From Nitrospinota bacterium (lineage in GTDB: Bacteria; UBA8248), in NCBI GenBank assembly GCA_029937135.1, contig JAPYQX010000127.1, positions 1 through 8,038 of the forward strand: 8,038 bases of DNA. The letters are read 5' to 3'. A program made the translations under genes and the position numbers. The first letter of the stretch is position 1, and every line of letters begins with the position of its first letter. Below are positions 1 to 5,385 of the stretch, in pieces. Under the pieces are notes generated by a model. The model was given only the letters and a program-made list of their open reading frames with translations. It did not search any database and was not told the origin of the DNA.

Positions 1-819
1 ATCTCGATCCTTCCGTTTCACAACCCCGTCCGCCTCGCCGAGCAGGCGGCGATGGTCGATGTCCTGAGCGGCGGGCGGCTCGATCTGGGCGTCGGGCGCG
101 GCTCCCAGCCCAGGGAATTTTCAGGGTTTCAGGCCCGCCCTTCCGAGAGCAGGGCGCGGCTCAAGGAAGGCCTCGAGATCATCGACCGTCTCCTGTCGGG
201 CGAAACGGTCACCTACTCGGGCGAGTACTACTCCTGTAATGACGCCGTCCTCTACCCCGGGCCGGTTCAGCGCCCGCGACCGCCCATCTGGGTTGCCGGG
301 ACGAGTCTCGAGACCTACACCTACGCGGGAGAGAACGGCTACCTTGTCATGGCCTCGGCCGGGTTCACGGGCCCCGATGTGTTCAATGAAAAATTCGGGC
401 TGTGGGAAAAGGCCATCAAGGAGCGGGGCGGGGACACCTCGAATCTGCCGCGCTCGCTTTTACACCATCTACACGTCTGCGAGGAGGGCGAGGACGCCGA
501 AGCGCGCTACGAGCAGATACTGGAGGCCGAGGGCTGGTATCTCGGGCACCGGGCGGGGGTCAACTCGGTCGAACTGGCCGAGGGGGAGTCGGAGCACCTC
601 AAGCGCAACTGGAGCTACAAGCTCGACATGCGCGAGATTATCGAGGGCGGCGGCGTCATCGGGCAGGCCGAAAAGGTGATCGAAGATGTGCGCCGCCTGC
701 GCGACGAGTATGGTGTCAACAACATCATGGTGGGCCCCTGGCGCGGTCCGGACTCGAAGGATGTGGTCCGCTCGCTCGAACTGTTCGCCAGGGAGGTTAT
801 GCCCGCTTTGCAGGATTGA
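1..819 (+). CDS. LLM-class flavin/F420-dependent oxidoreductase, 5'-truncated by the window edge
   Basis: The frame is open from base 1, with no start in the window, and stops at 817-819, so 272 C-terminal residues are visible. It opens with ISILPFHNPVRLAEQ, then MVDVLSGGRLDLGVGRG, the characteristic strand-helix-strand of bacterial luciferase-like monooxygenases (a TIM barrel binding FMN or coenzyme F420). The YPGPVQRPRPPIWVAGTS segment and the C-terminal IGQAEKVIEDVRRL / NNIMVGPW segment are also usual for the family. Family members are commonly about 330-360 residues, so roughly 60-80 residues should lie to the left. An internal ATG at base 52 falls after conserved barrel sequence and is not the true start. 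These enzymes are cytoplasmic two-electron oxidoreductases or monooxygenases; the substrate cannot be read from sequence. The next gene, 66 bases downstream on the same strand, is a PPOX-fold protein, so the two may be co-transcribed. Confidence 0.93.
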   Translation: MSILPFHNPVRLAEQAAMVDVLSGGRLDLGVGRGSQPREFSGFQARPSESRARLKEGLEIIDRLLSGETVTYSGEYYSCNDAVLYPGPVQRPRPPIWVAGTSLETYTYAGENGYLVMASAGFTGPDVFNEKFGLWEKAIKERGGDTSNLPRSLLHHLHVCEEGEDAEARYEQILEAEGWYLGHRAGVNSVELAEGESEHLKRNWSYKLDMREIIEGGGVIGQAEKVIEDVRRLRDEYGVNNIMVGPWRGPDSKDVVRSLELFAREVMPALQD

Positions 820-874
820 GCGATTCGCTCCGGGTTGTTCCTTTTTTCTTCGCCATTTCCCCTTTACCAGCAAC

Positions 875-880
875 GGAGAT
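875..880 (+). promoter_or_regulatory. Ribosome binding site of the PPOX-fold gene
   Basis: GGAGAT lies five bases upstream of the ATG at 886. It is the only purine-rich element in the 66-base gap after the LLM gene, and it decides in favour of 886 over the upstream TTG at 835. I see no convincing promoter in the gap, which is pyrimidine-rich in the middle, so transcription from the upstream gene is likely. Confidence 0.65.
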
Positions 881-885
881 ACGAC

Positions 886-1311
886 ATGCCGGATTCCGCA
901 GCCCAGATTCCCGATAGCCACGCCCATATTCTCGAGAGCAAGGCGCTGCTCCAGCTGGCGATTGTCCTCAAGGACGGCACCCCGCAGGTCTCGCCCGTAT
1001 GGTTCGACACCGAGGGCGATTTGATCCGGATCAATTCGGTCCGGGGCCGCCTCAAGGACAAGGTGATGCGCGCCCGGCCCGCCGTCGCCGCCGCCATCGT
1101 CGATCCTGAAAACCCGTTTAGCTGGCTGGGAATCAGGGGGATGGTCGTCGAGATTACTGAGGAAGGGGCCGAAGCCCACATTGACCTGCTGGCGAAAAAA
1201 TACCTCGGCGTCGAGATCTACCCGAACCGCCAGCCCGGTCAGGTGCGTGTGCTCTATAAAATCCGCCCTGAAAAAGTGTTCACGATGGCGCCTCCGCCGG
1301 CCCTGAAATAA
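886..1311 (+). CDS. PPOX-fold (split beta-barrel) F420-type oxidoreductase family protein
   Basis: This 141-residue protein has the usual length and motif order of the pyridoxamine-oxidase-like, F420-dependent family (Rv1155 type). The markers are KDGTPQVSPVWFDTEGDLIRIN (residues 29-50, given here as KDGTPQVSPVWF then DTEGDLIRIN), the basic patch RGRLKDKVMR (53-62) that commonly meets the cofactor phosphate, PAVAAAIVDPENPF (65-78), RGMVVEI (84-90) and LAKKYLG (102-108). I chose the ATG at 886 because GGAGAT (875-880) lies five bases before it and the family fold begins soon after. A TTG at 835 in the same frame would add unconserved residues and lacks a good ribosome binding site. The protein is cytoplasmic, with no signal peptide or membrane segment. 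The cofactor could be F420 or FMN; sequence alone does not decide. The neighbouring LLM oxidoreductase belongs to the other large family that uses F420. Confidence 0.9.
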   Translation: MPDSAAQIPDSHAHILESKALLQLAIVLKDGTPQVSPVWFDTEGDLIRINSVRGRLKDKVMRARPAVAAAIVDPENPFSWLGIRGMVVEITEEGAEAHIDLLAKKYLGVEIYPNRQPGQVRVLYKIRPEKVFTMAPPPALK

Positions 1312-1408
1312 TGAGGCGGGTCTAGTAAGTCTCCCGGAAGGACACTGGTGCATCGCGCCGGAGCTTCCGCGAAAGAGGCCGTGAAATAAGTTCTAGTAAG
1401 TCTCCCGG
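1299..1408. repeat. Imperfect direct repeat at the junction of two convergent genes
   Basis: Copy 1 spans 1299-1337 and copy 2 spans 1377-1408. Both read GGCC(C/G)TGAAATAA, then a spacer, then TCTAGTAAGTCTCCCGG; the spacer is 9 bases in copy 1 and 2 in copy 2. Outside the spacer there is one mismatch in 30 positions. On the plus strand the first block is the end of the PPOX gene (copy 1). On the minus strand the second block is the last codons and stop of the M20 gene (copy 2). Each copy therefore carries both gene ends, including RETY-stop on the minus strand. Bases 1338-1376 between them look like diverged tail sequence. This fills the 81-base intergenic gap. I found no rho-independent terminator here. 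Confidence 0.85.
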
Positions 1409-2607
1409 CTGGTCACCACCCGCGCGGCGGTGGCGAACATCCCAGCCGCGTCGATGAGGTTCTGCGCGGGCACCCGCTCGTTGGGCAGGTGGGCCTCGGA
1501 GATGAACTCGCCCGGCCCGAAGAAGATTCCCGGGATCCCGTTATCGATGAACAGGCGGAGCGCCCCCGGCGACTCGATTCCGGGGAGGAACTCGTTCGGC
1601 CTCCTCCGCACGGCGGGCACCACCTTCTCCATCAGCCGGACCACCGGCTCGTCCCCGGCGATCTCGGTTACCTCCCGCGCCCCGCTGGGAATGATGTCGA
1701 GGGAGGCGTCAAGCTCCGGATCGTCTTTTTTCATGTCCTCGATAACGCCGCGAAGCGTCTCGCGCACGCCGGCGGAGGTTTGTCCGGGGATCATCCGCAC
1801 GTCGAAAGTCGCGCTGCACCGCCCGCCAACGACGTTCACCGCCGAGCCGCCCTGTATCGTCGAGAAGGTCAGCGTGCATGGCCCGAGGAAGGGGTCAGGC
1901 TCTACGCCCAGAAGATCCGCCTTGAAGGTCTCCACGATCCGCGACATTTTTTCGATGGCGTTGATTCCCTTGTCGGGGACGCTGACGTGAACCGAGCGCC
2001 CCCGCACCTTCACCTCGAAAAATATCCGGCCCTTGAAGGAGCGGATGATGTTGTTCGAGGTCGATTCGGTGTAGAGAATCATATCACCCCCGATTTCCTT
2101 GAGGATGCCCCGCTCGGCGAGCGTTGCCGCTCCGTTCTGGTCCCCGTGCTCGCCGTCGGAGAGAAGTATCCAGGTCAGCTTGCCGGGAATTTTGATTTTC
2201 CCGTCGCGTAGCGCCTTGAAGGCCCCGAGCGTAGAGGCGAGGGCGCCCTTCATGTCCGCCGCGCCGCGTCCCCAGATTTCATCGCCGCGAAGCTCGCCGC
2301 TGAAGGGCGGAACCTCCCAGGCCTCCACCTCCTCGGGGTGGACGGGAACGGTGTCCATGTGGCCGCCGATGACAAAATGGCCGCCATCCCCCTCCTCTCC
2401 GGTCTGGATGATGAAGTTGGGCATCCCGTTTTTGAATTCGTGGGTCTCGACCCGGTCAACGCCGAGCGTTTTGAGCTCGGCCAAAATTCGGTCGGCGATT
2501 TCAGAGCAATCGCCGGGCGGGTTCTCCGCCGGGATGCGGATCAACTCCTGGGCCAGTTTTACAACGTAGTCTCCGTCCACCGGGATGGGCGCGATTTCCT
2601 GGGCCAT
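1393..2607 (-). CDS. M20-family amidohydrolase/peptidase (ArgE/DapE-like) with an altered catalytic motif
   Basis: A 404-residue cytoplasmic protein with the full M20 architecture: a catalytic domain split by a dimerisation (lid) domain at about 195-305. The metal-site residues visible are GHMDTVP (H83, D85), GRGAADMKG (bridging D118), E181 in LYTEST, and H373 in SEAHLPNE. H207 in the lid (RGRSVHVSVP) matches the conserved substrate-contact His. ArgE/DapE-type members remove an acyl group from an amino acid or cleave small amides using two zinc ions; the exact substrate is unknown. The usual Asp-Glu-Glu motif reads SDGEHG (150-155), so either the general-base Glu is Gly152 or one metal-ligand Glu is His154. 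The start is supported by AAAGGAG (2616-2622), eight bases from the ATG. It follows the UxaA-family gene by 31 bases and is probably its operon partner. Confidence 0.92.
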   Translation of the reverse strand: MAQEIAPIPVDGDYVVKLAQELIRIPAENPPGDCSEIADRILAELKTLGVDRVETHEFKNGMPNFIIQTGEEGDGGHFVIGGHMDTVPVHPEEVEAWEVPPFSGELRGDEIWGRGAADMKGALASTLGAFKALRDGKIKIPGKLTWILLSDGEHGDQNGAATLAERGILKEIGGDMILYTESTSNNIIRSFKGRIFFEVKVRGRSVHVSVPDKGINAIEKMSRIVETFKADLLGVEPDPFLGPCTLTFSTIQGGSAVNVVGGRCSATFDVRMIPGQTSAGVRETLRGVIEDMKKDDPELDASLDIIPSGAREVTEIAGDEPVVRLMEKVVPAVRRRPNEFLPGIESPGALRLFIDNGIPGIFFGPGEFISEAHLPNERVPAQNLIDAAGMFATAARVVTSRETY

Positions 2608-2615
2608 GAATGATT

Positions 2616-2622
2616 CTCCTTT
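2616..2622 (-). promoter_or_regulatory. Ribosome binding site of the M20 gene
   Basis: On the minus strand AAAGGAG lies eight bases before the ATG at 2607. It falls in the 31-base gap after the UxaA-family stop, which has no room for a separate terminator and promoter. This supports co-transcription of the two genes. Confidence 0.75.
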
Positions 2623-2638
2623 TGAATGAATGAAGTCC

Positions 2639-3835
2639 TTATAAATTCAGCCCCGAGCGGCTGACGGTAATCTCGGTCTCGCCGAGCGCTTCGGAGCAGG
2701 TCTGCTTTCCGCTCAGTATATCGATCAACTCCGCCTCGAGGCGGTCCGCCGCCTCCTCGTAGCCCATGCCGCCCGAAATCACCGCGCCCAGGTCCACGTC
2801 GATATTCTCGGCCATGCGGGCGGCGGTCCTGGGGTTTCCGGTAACGTGAATCGTCGGGGAGACGGGGTGCCCAATGGGATTTCCGATGCCGGTGGAGAAG
2901 ATGATCGCCTGGGCCCCGCTCGCCGAGAGCGAGGTGAGGTTCTCCACCCCGCCGCAGGGCGCGTCGGCGAAGATCGTCCCCCGCCGGGAGGGGCGCTCAC
3001 CGACGCCGACGACCTCGTTGATGGGGCCGCTGCCGCCTTTTTTCACGGCCCCGAGGCTTTTCTCCTCGATGGAGGAGATGCCGCCCTTGATGTTGTCCGC
3101 CGTCGGGTTGCATCCGATAAGGTCCACCCCCGTGCCGGCGGCATAGTCGAGGGCGCGCCGCACGCCTGCCAGCAGGCGGCGGCGGGTTTTCGCGTCCCCC
3201 GCGCGGCGCGCGAGCAGGTGCTCGGCCCCGACGATCTCGAACGTCTCGGAGAAAATCACAGTTCCTCCCCGGGCGATCAACCTGTCGGCCACAATTCCCG
3301 TAACGGGGTTCGAGACGAGCCCGCTCGTGGTGTCCGATCCTCCGCACTCGGCGCCGAGGGTGATCTCGCCCAGCGGGCACTCCACGCGCCGCGCCGAGGC
3401 CAGATGATCCGACAGCTGGGCCGCCGCTTCGAGCGCCCGATCGGTCGTCCTGAGCGTGCCGCCCGACTCCTGGAGGGTGACAATCTCGATCGGCATCCAG
3501 GGGGAGGCCTTGGCCGCCGCCTCGGCCATTTTCCCGGCGCTCTCGGGCTCGAGGCCCACGATGAGGGCCGCGCCCACGTTGGGGTGGCCTGCCAAATGCC
3601 CCATGACCCTGAAATGCTGCGCTTCGTCATCGGCCATGAGATTGCGCCCGAAGGTGGTGTTGAGCGCCAGGATGTCCCGCCGGAGCGAGCCGATGCGGCG
3701 CACAAGCGGGTTTGTATTGTCCATGACGCTGACGACGGCGAGGTGGTTCCGCGCGCCGGGGGGGCCCGAGGGGCGGCGGTAGCCGAGGAAGGCTCCGGGG
3801 TCTCGTGATTTTTTCGGCGAATATTTTCTGGCCAT
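2639..3835 (-). CDS. UxaA-family dehydratase/hydrolase (altronate/galactarate dehydratase C-terminal type), no SAF domain
   Basis: A 398-residue protein matching the second and third domains of altronate/galactarate dehydratases. Markers are FLGYRRPSGPPGARN (16-30), HPNVGAALIVGLEPE (84-98), LGAECGGSDTTSGLVSNP (160-177), SETFEIVGAEHLLARRA (196-212), NPTADNIKGGISSIEEKSLG (243-262) and FSTGIGNPIGHP (313-324). The family eliminates water, or sulfite in sulfolactate lyase, from hydroxy acids, usually with a metal. The roughly 100-residue N-terminal SAF domain is absent and no gene for it lies within the window. Cysteines common near residues 38-42, 62-66 and 95 of the family are missing here, so the activity may differ. 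I prefer the ATG at 3835: AAGGA (3840-3844) precedes it by four bases, while an in-frame ATG at 3856 has no ribosome binding site. The gene is followed 31 bases later by the M20 gene and has its own promoter at 3988-4016. Confidence 0.88.
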   Translation of the reverse strand: MARKYSPKKSRDPGAFLGYRRPSGPPGARNHLAVVSVMDNTNPLVRRIGSLRRDILALNTTFGRNLMADDEAQHFRVMGHLAGHPNVGAALIVGLEPESAGKMAEAAAKASPWMPIEIVTLQESGGTLRTTDRALEAAAQLSDHLASARRVECPLGEITLGAECGGSDTTSGLVSNPVTGIVADRLIARGGTVIFSETFEIVGAEHLLARRAGDAKTRRRLLAGVRRALDYAAGTGVDLIGCNPTADNIKGGISSIEEKSLGAVKKGGSGPINEVVGVGERPSRRGTIFADAPCGGVENLTSLSASGAQAIIFSTGIGNPIGHPVSPTIHVTGNPRTAARMAENIDVDLGAVISGGMGYEEAADRLEAELIDILSGKQTCSEALGETEITVSRSGLNL

Positions 3836-3839
3836 GTAT

Positions 3840-3845
3840 TCCTTC
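3840..3845 (-). promoter_or_regulatory. Ribosome binding site that decides the UxaA-family start
   Basis: On the minus strand GAAGGA ends four bases before the ATG at 3835. The alternative in-frame ATG at 3856 is preceded by a GC-rich stretch and TTAATTC, with no match to the anti-Shine-Dalgarno sequence. The shorter start also begins with MARKYSPKK directly before the family's first conserved block. Confidence 0.55.
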
Positions 3846-3919
3846 GGTTCGCCCATGAATTAAGCCGCGCCCGGCAGGACGCGGCCCGCAGGGTGCGAGG
3901 GTGGGTGAATATTTTCGGC

Positions 3920-3975
3920 CAGTGCCAGTGCCACTGTCACTGACCACTTGTGACGGGTCACTGGTCACAGGTGAC
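3920..3975. repeat. Array of CAGTG/GTCAC units forming three dyads in the leader of the UxaA-family operon
   Basis: The left part (3920-3942) is four pentamers six bases apart, CAGTG-C-CAGTG-C-CACTG-T-CACTG. Together these form a 23-base dyad around 3931 with one mismatched pair. The right part is heptad-spaced: GTGAC at 3950, GTCAC at 3957, GTCAC at 3964 and GTGAC at 3971, with a further GTCAC at 3936. Two smaller dyads result, GTGAC-GG-GTCAC (3950-3961) and GTCAC-AG-GTGAC (3964-3975). The array begins a few bases after the expected transcription start of the promoter at 3988-4016, and so lies in the untranslated leader. An operator array or an RNA hairpin is possible, as is a decayed microsatellite. 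No function is shown. Confidence 0.85.
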
Positions 3976-3987
3976 TGGTCCGGGGGG

Positions 3988-4016
3988 ATTCTAGCGCGGC
4001 GGGGGCCTTCTCTCAA
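3988..4016 (-). promoter_or_regulatory. Sigma70-type promoter for the UxaA-family/M20 operon
   Basis: On the minus strand a -35 hexamer TTGAGA (4011-4016, five of six consensus bases) is followed by exactly 17 bases and a -10 hexamer TAGAAT (3988-3993, five of six). Transcription would start near 3981, giving a leader of about 145 bases before the ATG at 3835. It is the best promoter match noted in the window, and it sits 30 bases past the stop of the preceding gene on the same strand. Confidence 0.6.
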
Positions 4017-4051
4017 ATAAGGCGCTTAATTTTCCCCAACAGACGCTTATT
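4016..4051 (-). other. Inverted repeat at the 3' end of the cyclic-nucleotide-domain gene
   Basis: AATAAG (4016-4021) and CTTATT (4046-4051) are complementary arms, extendable by a CG pair with one bulged base, around a 24-base loop. They surround the stop codon at 4047-4049. A stem could form in the transcript, but it is AT-rich and has no clear U tract after it, so I do not call it a terminator. It also touches the -35 hexamer of the next promoter. Confidence 0.3.
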
Positions 4052-4536
4052 TCTCGATGCCCATGTTTTCGATCTGAAGATTGGCCTTGGCGAGCTTGTC
4101 GGCGAGTTGACTGGCGATGTATTCGAGAACCTTGTAGCCGATGGCCGGCATGTTGTCGCTGAGAATCGTCCGCTGGACGGACAGAACGATGGTGTCGGTA
4201 TCGGCCCTCGCTGAGGCGGAGTGGGGGGCGTTTTTCAGGAGGCCGACCTCCCCGAAGCATTGCCCCTCGCCGATGTAGCCCATCGCCTTGTCGTCGCGGT
4301 GGATGAGCACCCCACCCCGAGATGATGATGAACCAGAGGGCATCGAGTTCGCCCTCCTCGAAAATAATCTCTCCGGCCTGGAATTTCTGGCTGTCGCAGG
4401 AGCGGAGAAATTCGAGCAGTTCCTTTTTGCTCAGGCTGGCGAAGAACTCGTAGTTTTGCCTCAGCTTCGAGGAGAGAACGTCGAGGCCGAGGTTCCGTTT
4501 TCGGTCTTTCTCGGATAATTTGCCTTCGGGGCTCAT
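4047..4536 (-). pseudogene. Cyclic-nucleotide-binding (Crp-like) domain protein, broken by a one-base frameshift
   Basis: From the ATG at 4536 the frame reads MSPEGKLSEK, FFASLSKKELLEFL and GEIIFEEGELDALWFIIISG, the first half of a cNMP-binding beta-barrel. It then loses sense near 4310-4318. The next frame continues exactly with GVLIHRDDKAMGYIGEG, CFGEVGLLKNAPHSASARA and a C-terminal helix ending at 4047. Removing one G from the run GGGGTGGGG (minus strand) restores a 162-residue protein. The protein would be one cNMP domain with an N-terminal helix and no DNA-binding helix-turn-helix, so it would be a sensor or partner rather than a Crp-type regulator. In the phosphate-binding cassette the ligand-contacting Arg is His105, so nucleotide binding is doubtful. 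The break may be real, programmed, or a homopolymer sequencing error. The ribosome binding site is weak (AGAGAAAAG region). Confidence 0.85.
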
Positions 4537-4560
4537 TGAATTCTTTTCTCTTTTTCATGA

Positions 4561-4574
4561 GCGGGCATGCCCGC
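4561..4574. repeat. Perfect 14-base palindrome in the leader of the cyclic-nucleotide-domain gene
   Basis: GCGGGCATGCCCGC is its own reverse complement and lies 25-38 bases upstream of the ATG at 4536. It could be an operator or a short hairpin near the translation start. Chance occurrence is possible in GC-rich DNA. Confidence 0.5.
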
Positions 4575-4628
4575 AGGGTACGGTGGAAGCGTTCGAGATT
4601 CTTGGAACTTCTCCCCTGCTGCCGGGCC

Positions 4629-4634
4629 ATTATA
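4629..4634 (-). promoter_or_regulatory. Perfect -10 hexamer upstream of the cyclic-nucleotide-domain gene
   Basis: The minus strand reads TATAAT exactly, within an AT-rich pocket that also holds the odd palindrome ATATT-G-AATAT (4632-4642). The -35 region at 17-18 bases spacing (TGGCGC or CTGGCG) is a poor match, so an activator might be needed. The leader would be about 85 bases. This lies in the 148-base gap after the DinB-like gene. Confidence 0.4.
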
Positions 4635-4652
4635 TTGAATATGCCCCTGACG

Positions 4653-4670
4653 CGCCAGATTCGCCTGGCG
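4653..4670 (-). other. Short hairpin downstream of the DinB-like gene
   Basis: CGCCAG (4653-4658) and CTGGCG (4665-4670) are complementary across a six-base loop, 14 bases past the DinB-like stop on the minus strand. No U run follows, so it is at best part of a non-canonical terminator. It also covers the -35 position of the next gene. Confidence 0.35.
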
Positions 4671-4684
4671 AACGAGACGGACGC

Positions 4685-5360
4685 TTAATCGTAAAATCTG
4701 TCGATTGAAAGATACCCCTCGCGGGGCAGGGGCGTAGCCTGAGGAAGATCGAGGAGGCCCTTTATCCGCTGGACGGTTCTAAGGTGGGCGAGAATCTCCC
4801 AGTGAATCTGCCGGAGGGCGGCGATCATCTCGACCCGGAAGCGGCCCGGATGGCCGGGGACCTCGGTCCAGCCGCAGGGGTGGAGCTGGGCCGCTATGCG
4901 GGCGAAGTCGATGAAGCGCTCGGCGGACCGTATAGCTCGCCTCGGGATCGACAACGCGCTCGCCCGAAATTCCACGCAGGGTTTCGTCGCCCTCCCGGGA
5001 AAGTATCCCGGAGGCAAGATCACAGTGCGCCCGGATGAAGGCGAGAAGTGAGGCCGTGTCCGGGCAGATGGCGGGGGGGATGTGGCGGCCGTTTCCCGAC
5101 ATGACGGCCTCCATTTCCACCTCGGGAAATGTATAACCTCGCTCCTCGAGCGGGCCCCGGAGGCGGTTGAGCCAGCGGCAGGAGAGCAGGGCGATGTGCC
5201 TCAAATTCATCTCCGCCGACCAGCGTGCCCAGACGGGATCGTCCGCCGAATAAGCCATCTGCTCGTCACTCATCCCCGAGATCTCGGCTTCGATACGATC
5301 CGGATCGGCGGCGAGAGCCTCCGCCAGGCGGCGGGCCTCGGCGACTACGGAATCGCTCAT
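4685..5360 (-). pseudogene. DinB-like (YfiT/DinB superfamily) protein, broken by a one-base frameshift
   Basis: The ATG at 5360 has GGAG (5368-5371) seven bases upstream. The first frame is sensible to about residue 145. It includes WARWSAEMNLRHIALLSCRW (H55 in the first metal-binding helix of the DinB four-helix bundle), YTFPEVEME and LLAFIRAHCDLASGIL, then turns into Pro/Arg-rich nonsense near 4920-4945. The next frame picks up with ERFIDFARIAAQLHPCGW and ends RQIHWEILAHLRTVQRIKGL and a TAA at 4685. The H-x5-H (H186, H192 after repair) supplies the other two histidines of the usual triad. Removing one base gives a 224-residue protein. The superfamily includes metal-dependent thiol transferases and many uncharacterised proteins, so no substrate can be named. 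No long homopolymer marks the break, which lies 600 bases from a second frameshifted gene. Confidence 0.78.
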
Positions 5361-5385
5361 CGCGTTTCTCCAAATAACACATAAA

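Noticed and set aside
469..1353. Minus-strand open frame across the end of the LLM gene and all of the PPOX gene.
   Set aside because: It lies antisense to two recognisable genes and its product resembles no family.
1335..1369. A terminator formed by CGGAAG and CTTCCG between the convergent genes.
   Set aside because: The loop is over 20 bases and no U run follows on either strand.
2846..3808. Long open frame on the strand opposite the UxaA-family gene (about 320 codons).
   Set aside because: Its translation has no family features and is rich in Gly, Arg and Pro, as expected from the complement of a GC-rich gene. The minus-strand frame carries clear conserved motifs.
3836..3856. Start of the UxaA-family gene at the upstream ATG at 3856.
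   Set aside because: No ribosome binding site precedes it, whereas AAGGA lies just before the ATG at 3835. It remains possible.
3949..3969. A Crp-type operator (TGTGA and TCACA half-sites) upstream of the UxaA operon, regulated by the neighbouring cyclic-nucleotide-domain protein.
   Set aside because: The half-sites are separated by 11 bases (or 4 to the nested TCACT) rather than 6, and the neighbouring protein has no helix-turn-helix and is frameshifted.
3920..3975. A CRISPR array.
   Set aside because: The units are 5-7 bases with spacers of 1-2 bases; there are no 21-37 base repeats or unique spacers and no cas genes.
4047..4343. A separate 98-residue gene starting at an ATG at 4343.
   Set aside because: Its first ten residues are out-of-frame sequence, and the rest is exactly the missing second half of the cNMP domain begun upstream.
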